This document shows positions 1-5,660 of a stretch of 22,762 bases of DNA, one piece after another. Positions within the stretch are counted from its first letter, which is position 1. The number at the start of each line of letters is the position of its first letter. The notes under the pieces were generated by a model. The model searched no databases, was not told the DNA's origin, and was given only the letters and a program-made list of their open reading frames with translations. The position numbers and the translations under genes were made by a program. Source of the DNA: a virus; the IMG/VR virus record IMGVR_UViG_3300044535_002164, positions 1 through 22,762 of that record; one strand, given 5' to 3'.

Positions 1-297
1 TTTGCTAAAATGCCGTTCTTTTCGTGCAGACACTATACACCCGAAGAGGTAATAAAATCAATAGCTGAATACACCAAATACGACCAAGATTGGAATTTAA
101 TAATGGACGTTGTTGAAAAGATTGAAACGATTGAGGATTGTCGTTTTGATGTAATGAGGGAGCAATATTGCGTTATTATCAAAGATAGCTATCAAATGAT
201 TGAAATGTTTGAAGTTTCGGCTGATACAAAGATTGAGGCACTTTACAACGCTTGTGTTAAATTTGTTAAATGGTATAACAAAACTTTGAAAAAATAA
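1..297 (+). CDS. partial small phage protein, paralog 1 of 3 (5' end outside window)
   Basis: The frame is open from base 1, so the ATG at 10 is probably internal and the gene starts upstream. The preceding codons (F-A-K) align with the KL(F/L)AEF start of the two downstream paralogs. It shares with them a central block KYDQDWNLIMDVVEKIE and a C-terminal block YNACVKFVKWYNK. This family of roughly 95-120 aa proteins is frequent in phages of Bacteroidetes. I know of no function; the layout resembles small phage alpha/beta sandwich proteins, but that is a weak guess. It ends 70 bp before the next gene, with the next gene's promoter in between and no clear terminator. Confidence 0.8.
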   Translation, partial: FAKMPFFSCRHYTPEEVIKSIAEYTKYDQDWNLIMDVVEKIETIEDCRFDVMREQYCVIIKDSYQMIEMFEVSADTKIEALYNACVKFVKWYNKTLKK

Positions 298-315
298 GAA
301 AAATTTAAATTTTTA

Positions 316-347
316 TTTGCACATTAAAAAAAATATCTATATCTTTG
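316..347 (+). promoter_or_regulatory. early Bacteroidetes-type promoter for gene at 369
   Basis: TTTG at 316-319 and TATCTTTG at 340-347, 20 bp apart. This matches the Bacteroidetes primary sigma consensus (-33 TTTG, -7 TAnnTTTG). A 21-bp A-rich leader leads to the ATG at 369. Confidence 0.88.
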
Positions 348-368
348 CAGAACAATTAAATTATTAAA

Positions 369-731
369 ATGACAACAACAGAAAATAATAAGTTATTAGC
401 GGAGTTTATGGGTTGCTACCAAAATAATGAAGGATTTTGGGGGTTTGAAAATACTCCTAATCATAAAAGATGGCATACTGATAGATTTTTAGATTGTACA
501 AAATACGACACCGATTGGAGTTGGCTTATGGAAGTAGTAGAAAAGATTGAGAACTTAAATTTTGAAGTTTCAATATGTGGTTGTTCAGTAACGGTGGTTA
601 GCAATAGTGATAAACACCCATATTTTCAACCACACTCAGTAGAATTAACTAAAAAAGAAAGTATTTACGATGCTTGTGTTACATTTATCAAATGGTATAA
701 CAAAACTTTGAAAAAAACAAGAAAAACTTAA
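369..731 (+). CDS. small phage protein, paralog 2 of 3
   Basis: A 120-aa soluble protein of unknown function. Its N-terminus ENNKLLAEFMG, central block KYDTDWSWLMEVVEKIE (about residues 49-65) and C-terminal block YDACVTFIKWYNKTLKK are shared with the neighbours on both sides, so the three arose by tandem duplication. An insert with aromatic residues (NNEGFWGFENTPNHKRW) lies between the first two blocks and is specific to this copy. It has its own early promoter and no clear terminator, so some read-through into the next gene is possible. Confidence 0.88.
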   Translation: MTTTENNKLLAEFMGCYQNNEGFWGFENTPNHKRWHTDRFLDCTKYDTDWSWLMEVVEKIENLNFEVSICGCSVTVVSNSDKHPYFQPHSVELTKKESIYDACVTFIKWYNKTLKKTRKT

Positions 732-738
732 ATTTTTA

Positions 739-770
739 TTTGCGAATTAAAAAAAATATCTATATCTTTG
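739..770 (+). promoter_or_regulatory. early Bacteroidetes-type promoter for gene at 795
   Basis: TTTG at 739-742, a 20-bp spacer, and TATCTTTG at 763-770. The leader is nearly identical to that of the previous gene (AACAATTAAATTATAAACAATATG family). Confidence 0.88.
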
Positions 771-794
771 CAGAACAATTAAATTATAAACAAT

Positions 795-1100
795 ATGATA
801 AATACAATAGAATCTAATAAGTTATTTGCGGAGTTTGTGGGTGAAATAGACTTAAAACGACACAATAATACTTTTATAACATCTTATAAATACGATACCG
901 ATTGGGAGTGGCTTATGAGAGTAGTTGAAAAGATTGAAAGTTTAGGACATGATGTGTTTATCAATACTTGTGTTTGTAGAATTACAGATGTAGGACTAGA
1001 TATGTTTGAGGATATTGAATGTTTTGTTAATGATAATAAAAGACAAGCAACTTACAATGCTTGTGTTGAATTTGTTGAATGGTATAATAATCAAAAATAA
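795..1100 (+). CDS. small phage protein, paralog 3 of 3
   Basis: A 101-aa paralog of the two preceding genes. It has ESNKLFAEFVG at the N-terminus, KYDTDWEWLMRVVEKIESL in the middle (about residues 35-53) and YNACVEFVEWYNN at the C-terminus. The segment between the middle and last blocks is the most diverged, which suggests that a common scaffold carries variable surfaces. Function unknown. It has its own promoter and leader, and the next gene's promoter begins within a few bases of its stop codon. Confidence 0.88.
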   Translation: MINTIESNKLFAEFVGEIDLKRHNNTFITSYKYDTDWEWLMRVVEKIESLGHDVFINTCVCRITDVGLDMFEDIECFVNDNKRQATYNACVEFVEWYNNQK

Positions 1101-1101
1101 A

Positions 1102-1133
1102 TTTGCAGGTTAAAAAAAATATCTATATCTTTG
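1102..1133 (+). promoter_or_regulatory. early promoter for small gene at 1158
   Basis: TTTG at 1102-1105, a 20-bp spacer, and TATCTTTG at 1126-1133. Its presence is the main support for the 59-codon gene that follows. Confidence 0.87.
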
Positions 1134-1157
1134 TCGAACAATTAAATTATAATCAAT

Positions 1158-1337
1158 ATGAGCAAGTTAAAAATAGATTTAGGTACAGGTAATGAGCAAG
1201 TGTATTCAGTATGGGTTGGTGGAATTGAAGTCAATAATATATTGCTGACAAAAGCTGAAGCTGAAGACCTAGCGAATGAATACAAGGCTGATGGTTACGA
1301 TGATGTTATTATTGATGATTATCGAGAAGAAAATTAA
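1158..1337 (+). CDS. 59-aa acidic hypothetical phage protein
   Basis: The ORF begins MSKLKIDLGTGNEQVYSVWV and ends in an acidic tail (YDDVIIDDYREEN). It sits between a perfect early promoter with the standard leader and the next early promoter, so it is very likely expressed despite its length. Residues 15-30 read like paired beta strands (VYSVWVGGIEVNNILL), followed by a helix (TKAEAEDLANEYKADG). This is a compact beta-beta-alpha layout. Small acidic early phage proteins often bind or inhibit host factors, but nothing here identifies a target. Confidence 0.8.
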   Translation: MSKLKIDLGTGNEQVYSVWVGGIEVNNILLTKAEAEDLANEYKADGYDDVIIDDYREEN

Positions 1338-1338
1338 A

Positions 1339-1370
1339 TTTGCACATTAAAAAAAATATATGTATCTTTG
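1339..1370 (+). promoter_or_regulatory. early promoter for gene at 1396
   Basis: TTTG at 1339-1342, a 20-bp spacer, and TATCTTTG at 1363-1370. The TTTG begins two bases after the stop codon of the preceding gene. Confidence 0.87.
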
Positions 1371-1395
1371 CATAAACAATTAAAATATAAACATT

Positions 1396-1665
1396 ATGGC
1401 ACATCATTTATTTAGTCAAGACCAAGGAATGCTAATCGCATCATTTGAGAAATTTAACAAAGATGAGATTAAAAAATCCATAAAGGAACATTTAACAGAA
1501 TATCCAAACGATGTTTTGGAGTTGTGTAAAGATTATCCAAAAAATAACATAAATCGTTTTATGGGGTATCAAATTATTGATTTCTATCAAGTGAATCCAA
1601 AGAACGCGAAGCCTTCAAAGGTTTATGTTAGAGGGAATGCACAATGTTTTATTTCATTGAAGTAA
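1396..1665 (+). CDS. 89-aa hypothetical phage protein
   Basis: A soluble 89-aa protein beginning MAHHLFSQDQGMLIASFEKF, with no motif I recognise. Two amphipathic helices are likely in residues 15-48 (FEKFNKDEIKKSIKEHL and the following DVLELC). The C-terminal third is beta-rich and ends VYVRGNAQCFISLK. It sits in the early array with its own promoter and ATAAACATTATG leader. No terminator is evident before the next promoter. Confidence 0.82.
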   Translation: MAHHLFSQDQGMLIASFEKFNKDEIKKSIKEHLTEYPNDVLELCKDYPKNNINRFMGYQIIDFYQVNPKNAKPSKVYVRGNAQCFISLK

Positions 1666-1672
1666 AAATAAA

Positions 1673-1704
1673 TTTGCATATTAAAAATATATTTCGTACT
1701 TTTG
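1673..1704 (+). promoter_or_regulatory. early promoter for 36-codon gene at 1723
   Basis: TTTG at 1673-1676, a 20-bp spacer, and TACTTTTG at 1697-1704. The spacer and leader differ more from the consensus cassette than in neighbouring copies. Confidence 0.8.
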
Positions 1705-1722
1705 TATTCTAATTCAAATTGT

Positions 1723-1833
1723 ATGAAATGTGTGAAACAAAATCTATATGAAATTGTTATTGAGGACGTTTTAGGTAAAAGCGTTGTTATTGATGACATT
1801 TTAGACGGAAAAAAGAATACACCTACAAAGTAG
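1723..1833 (+). CDS. 36-aa hypothetical microprotein
   Basis: The ORF (start MKCVKQNLYEIVIEDVLGKS, end GKKNTPTK) fills the space between an early promoter and a strong UUCG terminator, which makes a self-contained transcription unit. It contains IVIEDVLGKSVVIDDIL, a repeated hydrophobic-acidic pattern compatible with two short strands. Function unknown. An alternative reading is that the transcript (about 1710-1930) acts mainly as an RNA, since nearly half of it lies downstream of the stop codon. Confidence 0.6.
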   Translation: MKCVKQNLYEIVIEDVLGKSVVIDDILDGKKNTPTK

Positions 1834-1843
1834 GTTTTAGATA

Positions 1844-1865
1844 AAAAATTCATTAATGAATTTTT
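1844..1865 (+). repeat. 22-bp perfect palindrome
   Basis: An 11-bp inverted repeat with no loop, AAAAATTCATT facing AATGAATTTTT, lies just downstream of the 36-codon gene. It could be an operator or a weak secondary terminator hairpin. Confidence 0.55.
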
Positions 1866-1894
1866 AATTGTTATTGTTTAATGTTTAGTTGAGG

Positions 1895-1930
1895 TTAAGG
1901 GTTGTTCTTCGGAGCGACCCTTAATTGTTT
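1895..1930 (+). terminator. strong intrinsic terminator with UUCG tetraloop
   Basis: A 13-bp stem starting TTAAGGGTTGTTC, a TTCG loop, and the matching arm GAGCGACCCTTAA (with U-G wobbles), followed by TTGTTTT. It is the most stable hairpin in the early array and differs from the A-loop terminators downstream. Confidence 0.88.
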
Positions 1931-1940
1931 TAAAGAAAAG

Positions 1941-1972
1941 TTTGCATATTAAAAAAAATATATGTAATTTTG
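1941..1972 (+). promoter_or_regulatory. early promoter for gene at 1997
   Basis: TTTG at 1941-1944, a 20-bp spacer, and TAATTTTG at 1965-1972. The standard leader follows. Confidence 0.88.
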
Positions 1973-1996
1973 TCGAACAATTAAATTATAAACAAT

Positions 1997-2251
1997 ATGA
2001 ATGGATTAATAGAAGTAACAAAGGAACAATTTTATAACATAGTTGGTATATTAGATGTATGTTTAAATTCATATTTCCATACAAACGAAAAAAGAAATTA
2101 TTTAGATATGCGCCGAGAGAGTGCGAGAGTTTTAACCACAGATTTCAAATTAAGGAATCATACATTGGTTGGTATGGTATCAAAGGATTATGCTTTGCCG
2201 TATAATGAACAAAAAAATATTTACTATATAGATAAAAAATATATAAAATAA
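1997..2251 (+). CDS. 84-aa hypothetical phage protein
   Basis: The protein begins MNGLIEVTKEQFYNIVGILD and ends with a tyrosine/lysine-rich tail (IYYIDKKYIK). The pattern EVTKEQFYNIVGILDVC, then RRESARVLTTDFKLR, suggests two or three helices. I recognise no family. It is a monocistronic early unit: the promoter is 25 bp upstream, and the next promoter starts three bases after the stop. Confidence 0.82.
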   Translation: MNGLIEVTKEQFYNIVGILDVCLNSYFHTNEKRNYLDMRRESARVLTTDFKLRNHTLVGMVSKDYALPYNEQKNIYYIDKKYIK

Positions 2252-2253
2252 AG

Positions 2254-2285
2254 TTTGCATATTAAAAAAAATATCTATATTTTTG
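2254..2285 (+). promoter_or_regulatory. early promoter for gene at 2310
   Basis: TTTG at 2254-2257, a 20-bp spacer, and TATTTTTG at 2278-2285, with the standard leader. Confidence 0.88.
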
Positions 2286-2309
2286 TCGAACAATTAAATT
2301 ATAAACAAT

Positions 2310-2642
2310 ATGAAAAAAATTAATTTTGCAGAAATTACATTGAGACAAGAGATTTCATCGAGAGGTGGTGGAATTGAAATTGACTTAACAACATTGGGTT
2401 TCAAAGATGAAAAAATGAGCGCATATCAAAACTATTTAGGTGGTGGTATGTTAGGTCGTATTTGTGAAAACAATACAATCAATGCTTATAATAAAGTGAT
2501 TTCATCTAAGAAGCAATTGAAGTTGGAGCAAATTGCCGAAGAACTAAAAAAGTATTATCATAGTTTAACAAATCCCGAAGAGGGAGAATGGGAAAGCGTT
2601 TCATACGAACAAAATCAAGAGATGTCAACAAGTGCATACTAA
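2310..2642 (+). CDS. 110-aa hypothetical phage protein
   Basis: A soluble protein with glycine-rich turns (SSRGGGIEIDL near residue 17 and YLGGGMLGRI near residue 42). A helical lysine-rich stretch follows (KKQLKLEQIAEELKKYYHSL), and the C-terminus is acidic. No known domain is recognisable. It is a clean monocistronic unit, with a promoter 25 bp upstream and an A-loop terminator starting 8 bp after the stop. Confidence 0.85.
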   Translation: MKKINFAEITLRQEISSRGGGIEIDLTTLGFKDEKMSAYQNYLGGGMLGRICENNTINAYNKVISSKKQLKLEQIAEELKKYYHSLTNPEEGEWESVSYEQNQEMSTSAY

Positions 2643-2649
2643 CAAAATC

Positions 2650-2683
2650 AAGGTACAACAAAAAAAAGTTGTACCTTTTTTTA
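2650..2683 (+). terminator. A-loop intrinsic terminator, copy 1
   Basis: AAGGTACAAC, a loop of eight A, and GTTGTACCTT followed by a T run. The 10-bp stem is perfect. It is fused directly to the next early promoter. Confidence 0.93.
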
Positions 2684-2689
2684 TTTTTA

Positions 2690-2721
2690 TTTGCATATTA
2701 AAAAAAATATGCTTAATTTTG
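2690..2721 (+). promoter_or_regulatory. early promoter for gene at 2747
   Basis: TTTG at 2690-2693, a 20-bp spacer, and TAATTTTG at 2714-2721. Confidence 0.88.
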
Positions 2722-2746
2722 TCGAAACAATTAAATTATAAACATT

Positions 2747-3064
2747 ATGTTACTAATAGGATTTAAAAATGAAACATCATCAACGGGAAACACCGAAGAT
2801 AATTTGGGAAGCGTTACGCATCAAAGAGTGGATGTTATTGTAGGTTCACCAAACGACACAAAACAAGATTTAGCGCAACTTTATCATTTAATGGTGGAGA
2901 AAGGTAATAAAAGCAAAAAGAAGTTAGCAAAGTTATACGATGAGTTAGAGTTTAGCGATATTTCAGAAAGTGAATTTGAGAAAATGGAAAATCGTTTGTT
3001 ATCTGAAATTAAAATTTTGGAGTATGAAAGAATTATTATTGTAGAAGGATTAATTTTAAAATAA
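2747..3064 (+). CDS. 105-aa hypothetical phage protein
   Basis: The N-terminal third is polar and probably beta (LLIGFKNETSS, then HQRVDVIVGSP). Residues 40-105 are strongly helical and charged (KQDLAQLYHLMVEKGNKSKK and onwards), possibly a helical hairpin for oligomerisation. I recognise no family. It is a monocistronic early unit, with an A-loop terminator beginning 16 bp after the stop. Confidence 0.85.
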   Translation: MLLIGFKNETSSTGNTEDNLGSVTHQRVDVIVGSPNDTKQDLAQLYHLMVEKGNKSKKKLAKLYDELEFSDISESEFEKMENRLLSEIKILEYERIIIVEGLILK

Positions 3065-3079
3065 AACTCAATAAAATCA

Positions 3080-3113
3080 AAGGTATAACAAAAAAAGTTG
3101 TACCTTTTTTTTT
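3080..3113 (+). terminator. A-loop intrinsic terminator, copy 2
   Basis: AAGGTATAAC, a loop of seven A, GTTGTACCTT and a T run. Relative to copy 1, one stem pair has become U-G, so pairing is preserved. Confidence 0.92.
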
Positions 3114-3120
3114 ATTTTTA

Positions 3121-3152
3121 TTTGCATATTAAAAAAAATATCTATATTTTTG
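3121..3152 (+). promoter_or_regulatory. early promoter for microprotein at 3176
   Basis: TTTG at 3121-3124, a 20-bp spacer, and TATTTTTG at 3145-3152. It starts immediately after the T run of the preceding terminator. Confidence 0.88.
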
Positions 3153-3175
3153 TCAAACATTTAAATATAAACATT

Positions 3176-3262
3176 ATGAATTTAGAAGTAGTATTTTGGG
3201 TTATTTGCTTTATGTTAGTTTTAATAATAGCAAAAATAGCAATATTTGATTCAAAAGATTAA
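3176..3262 (+). CDS. 28-aa single-span membrane microprotein
   Basis: The ORF encodes a 28-residue peptide. Residues 5-23 (VVFWVICFMLVLIIAKIAI) form one strongly hydrophobic helix, followed by a short polar tail FDSKD. It occupies a complete transcription unit (early promoter, standard leader, A-loop terminator), so it is very likely a real gene. Small early phage membrane peptides can act on the host envelope or in superinfection exclusion. That role is only inferred here. Confidence 0.78.
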   Translation: MNLEVVFWVICFMLVLIIAKIAIFDSKD

Positions 3263-3271
3263 AAGGAAATT

Positions 3272-3307
3272 AAAAGGTATAACAAAAAAAGTTGTACCTT
3301 TTTTTAT
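3272..3307 (+). terminator. A-loop intrinsic terminator, copy 3
   Basis: AAAAGGTATAAC, a loop of seven A, and GTTGTACC followed by a T run. It is nearly identical to copy 2. Confidence 0.92.
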
Positions 3308-3312
3308 TTTTA

Positions 3313-3344
3313 TTTGCAGGTTAAAAAAAATATCTATATTTTTG
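3313..3344 (+). promoter_or_regulatory. early promoter for gene at 3370
   Basis: TTTG at 3313-3316, a 20-bp spacer, and TATTTTTG at 3337-3344. Confidence 0.88.
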
Positions 3345-3369
3345 TCGAAACATTTAAACAATAAACAAT

Positions 3370-4206
3370 ATGAATAAGCAACCATACAAATCGGAATCAT
3401 TAAAACAAACATTTACCCCAATGTTTGAATACAAAGGTTACACAATATACAAAGGAGATAATCCAATGTATTACGACAAAGGACACACATACGTTGACCA
3501 CGATGGTACACCCTCAAATAAAAATGTACCTTTGTTTTATTCAGAAGTAATTAAAAACAAAAGAACCAAACCCGAAAGATACTTAAATGTATCAATGTTT
3601 GGTGGAGATAAGTTAGGAGATACACATCTTTCTGATATGGAATACACAAAGAAAATGATTGACAGACACGATGAGATAAGACGTGAACAAATATTAAAGG
3701 AGTGGAATAATAGAAATAATACATTACATTATACTTATGAATGCAATAATGTTATTATAAATGTATTGCAAAATTTGAATGATAGAATTGATACACAAAT
3801 ATATGTAAACGAACGTTCATTAAGAAACGTTCATTTGCCCAAAAATTTTACATTTAATGATATTTTGGAGCAGGTTTATATCAATACCATATCGAAATAC
3901 AATACAACCGCATTTAGCAAATTAAACACCAAAATATACAAAAATAAAAAAGTTGAGAAAATAGATTTAACTATTTTGCCCGTTTATGAATTTTTAGGAC
4001 TTGAAGTAGATTATAAGGGTAAAAAGTTTATACCACACAATGTTTTTTTTAGTAGTGCTTACGATGACAAATTTGTTTTTGAAACAAAAGATGACAAAGT
4101 ATTAATTTCAGTTGATGAGATTAAGGACTTGGAACTAAAAATAGTTGAGATACCTAGTATGTATGCACTTATCGTTCTAAAAAATAAATATAAATTTTAC
4201 GAATAA
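3370..4206 (+). CDS. 278-aa hypothetical early phage protein
   Basis: The largest protein of the early array, with no recognised domain. The N-terminal 60 residues are rich in Tyr, Asp and Gly (FEYKGYTIYKGDN, then KGHTYVDHDG) and look beta-rich. Residues 90-130 are helical and charged. The C-terminal 80 residues alternate hydrophobic and acidic residues (LTILPVYEFLGLEVDYKGKK, then DKVLISVDEIKDLELKIVEI), again beta-rich. No signal peptide or membrane segment is present. It has its own early promoter and an A-loop terminator beginning 15 bp after the stop. Confidence 0.87.
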   Translation: MNKQPYKSESLKQTFTPMFEYKGYTIYKGDNPMYYDKGHTYVDHDGTPSNKNVPLFYSEVIKNKRTKPERYLNVSMFGGDKLGDTHLSDMEYTKKMIDRHDEIRREQILKEWNNRNNTLHYTYECNNVIINVLQNLNDRIDTQIYVNERSLRNVHLPKNFTFNDILEQVYINTISKYNTTAFSKLNTKIYKNKKVEKIDLTILPVYEFLGLEVDYKGKKFIPHNVFFSSAYDDKFVFETKDDKVLISVDEIKDLELKIVEIPSMYALIVLKNKYKFYE

Positions 4207-4221
4207 GAACCCAATAAAATT

Positions 4222-4254
4222 AAGGTATAGCAAAAAAAGTTATACCTTTTTTTT
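4222..4254 (+). terminator. A-loop intrinsic terminator, copy 4
   Basis: AAGGTATAGC, a loop of seven A, GTTATACCTT and a T run. It differs from the other copies at paired positions while keeping the stem, using a G-U wobble. Confidence 0.92.
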
Positions 4255-4261
4255 ATTTTTA

Positions 4262-4293
4262 TTTGCACATTAAAAAAAATATCCATATCTTTG
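4262..4293 (+). promoter_or_regulatory. early promoter for membrane protein at 4318
   Basis: TTTG at 4262-4265, a 20-bp spacer, and TATCTTTG at 4286-4293. A TTG start at 4291 would lie inside the -7 element, which rules it out. Confidence 0.88.
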
Positions 4294-4317
4294 CAGAAAC
4301 ATTTAAACATTATAGTT

Positions 4318-4521
4318 ATGAAGTATTACATTATTTTAATTACATTGACATTAGTATCTTTCACTTACGCAAACTTTGGTTATATACCAAAAGAAGACCC
4401 TGATATGATTATAGGCTTATTTTTATTTTCTATCATATCATTTAGTTTATTAGTTATGTTAGGAATAACAGATTTTTTGGAACTAAGAAAAAAAAGAAAA
4501 AATAAAAATAGAAGTTTTTAA
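4318..4521 (+). CDS. 67-aa membrane protein with two hydrophobic segments
   Basis: The ATG at 4318 is chosen because the frame's earlier TTG overlaps the promoter. Residues 2-18 (KYYIILITLTLVSFTYA) form either a first membrane span or a Sec signal ending at an A-x-A-like site. Residues 30-52 (MIIGLFLFSIISFSLLVMLG) are a clear membrane helix. The C-terminus is strongly basic (LRKKRKNKNRSF), which predicts a cytoplasmic tail. It is probably an early protein that modifies the host inner membrane; the function is not identifiable. Confidence 0.83.
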   Translation: MKYYIILITLTLVSFTYANFGYIPKEDPDMIIGLFLFSIISFSLLVMLGITDFLELRKKRKNKNRSF

Positions 4522-4537
4522 TAAATTGATATAAATT

Positions 4538-4569
4538 AAGGTGCAAAAATAAATTGCACCTTTTTTTTT
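4538..4569 (+). terminator. intrinsic terminator after membrane protein gene
   Basis: AAGGTGCAA, loop AAATAAA, and TTGCACCTT continuing into nine T. It has the same architecture as the A-loop family but a different stem sequence. Confidence 0.92.
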
Positions 4570-4642
4570 AAATTTTTTTTTAGCTCTGAAGCCCTTGCAA
4601 ACATTGAGTTTTTAAAAATAAATTGGGAAATATGTATTTTTT

Positions 4643-4675
4643 TTTGACACATTAAAAAAATTTGTTTTATATTTG
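4643..4675 (+). promoter_or_regulatory. early promoter for gene at 4714
   Basis: TTTG at 4643-4646, a 21-bp spacer, and TATATTTG at 4668-4675. The spacing is one base longer and the leader is unlike the other cassettes, so this gene may be controlled differently. Confidence 0.82.
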
Positions 4676-4713
4676 CACTAAATTAAATCATTAACAACTT
4701 AAATTTTTAAACA

Positions 4714-5364
4714 ATGAGTACTCAAACATTAAACAACAAACAAAAAGCAATTTTAGCAATTTTAAACGCTTATAACAATGTAAGTTTAAAGCAAGTAACC
4801 GAACTAATCGAAGCGACAAACGGAATTAACGGAGTTTCTTTTGTTAAAATCAAAGGTTATTCAAGCGACAAAAGTAATAACACCGAAGTAGCAGACCAAC
4901 TTATAAACGTGGGTGCAAGTTATTCTAATATGTTGGTAAAAGATGAAAATATCTTTGCAAACTTTGATTTGTCAAAAGTAGATATAAATAACTTTAATTA
5001 CGATAGTATCGAATTAAAAGGTAAGTCAGTAGAAACCTTTAAAAAAGAAGTTATTGAGGCTTTGCCAATTGCTTTGGTAGAATTAAACAAACCAAAAGAA
5101 AAAAAAGAAACAAACGACATTTGGTTAAATAAGGCTTTGGTATTTAATTTAACCACATTAAGATTATCAATCTTTGGACAAAGTATCAATAAGCAAGTAG
5201 AAGTAAAAGGCGAATTTAAAAAAGTAGCGTCAGCACCTAAAACAATCGCAAAGAAACTAATTGAGAAACAAGCAAAAGGCAAAACACAAACTTTAAGACG
5301 TTTTGCAATTGATAACTTTAACGGCTCAATAAAAGTAAAAGGCGACACAATAGAGATAAACTAA
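4714..5364 (+). CDS. 216-aa basic hypothetical phage protein
   Basis: A lysine-rich protein (start MSTQTLNNKQKAILAILNAY) without a recognised family. Residues 5-45 look like a helix-turn-helix-like helical region (NNKQKAILAILNAYNNVSLK, then QVTELIEA). The central region is hydrophilic and mixed. Residues 165-200 are very basic (EFKKVASAPKTIAKKLIEKQ). The last 15 residues (FNGSIKVKGDTIEIN) form a short beta pair. Nucleic-acid binding is plausible from charge alone. Its codon use favours AAC and GTA more than its neighbours, and its promoter leader is distinct, so it may be a separate, well-expressed unit. Confidence 0.88.
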   Translation: MSTQTLNNKQKAILAILNAYNNVSLKQVTELIEATNGINGVSFVKIKGYSSDKSNNTEVADQLINVGASYSNMLVKDENIFANFDLSKVDINNFNYDSIELKGKSVETFKKEVIEALPIALVELNKPKEKKETNDIWLNKALVFNLTTLRLSIFGQSINKQVEVKGEFKKVASAPKTIAKKLIEKQAKGKTQTLRRFAIDNFNGSIKVKGDTIEIN

Positions 5365-5389
5365 AAAAGTATCTTTATAAGATAAAAGT

Positions 5390-5418
5390 AAAGCACCTCA
5401 AAAGGGTGCTTTTTTTTT
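5390..5418 (+). terminator. intrinsic terminator ending the early array
   Basis: AAAGCACC, a 7-nt loop, and GGTGCTTT continuing into a T run. It closes the last + strand early gene. Confidence 0.93.
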
Positions 5419-5520
5419 AATATAAGAACGTTTATATATAAAATAGTATCTTTGTATAGGAAAGGATAAAAGAACGTCTTAAAACGGCTTAAATTAAGTC
5501 AGCAGTTTATTAACATATAT

Positions 5521-5529
5521 TGTGGATAA
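5521..5529 (-). promoter_or_regulatory. perfect DnaA-box sequence
   Basis: TGTGGATAA on the + strand, which is TTATCCACA on the minus strand, the strict bacterial DnaA-box consensus. It is a single copy in a stretch with other unusual elements. Confidence 0.5.
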
Positions 5530-5534
5530 CTTTA

Positions 5535-5565
5535 TTTGCATATTAAATTAAATATGTTATATATA
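5535..5565 (+). promoter_or_regulatory. degenerate early promoter copy
   Basis: TTTGCATATTAAATTAAATATG closely follows the early promoter cassettes, but the -7 position reads TATATATA instead of TAnnTTTG, and no gene follows. It is a probable relic. Confidence 0.45.
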
Positions 5566-5613
5566 CCCCCCTACACCTACCCCCTACCCGTATCCCCTAC
5601 CCCCTGTCCCCCC
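5566..5613 (-). other. potential G-quadruplex cluster (G-rich strand is minus)
   Basis: Six C-tracts of 6, 5, 3, 4, 5 and 6 bases at 5566, 5580, 5587, 5594, 5600 and 5608. The last five are separated by only 2-4 bases, so the minus strand satisfies the G3+N1-7 quadruplex pattern. It is extreme in this AT-rich sequence. Confidence 0.75.
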
Positions 5614-5660
5614 AGTGTTAGTGGTATGTGGGGGTCAAACATCCAATATAATTATTTCTT

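Noticed and set aside
1623-1853. Minus-strand ORF across 1623-1853
   Set aside because: It is antisense to two promoter-driven + strand genes, has no promoter, and its composition is that of translated AT-rich noncoding strand.
316-4293. The repeated 60-bp intergenic segments as a transposable or CRISPR-like repeat
   Set aside because: Each copy resolves into a promoter and leader with conserved spacing to a start codon, which explains the repetition.
4291-4317. TTG start at 4291 for the membrane protein
   Set aside because: It lies inside the promoter -7 element, upstream of any transcript start.
5447-5454. TATCTTTG as a functional early promoter
   Set aside because: No TTTG lies 19-21 bp upstream and no gene follows, so it is kept only as a note in the noncoding region.
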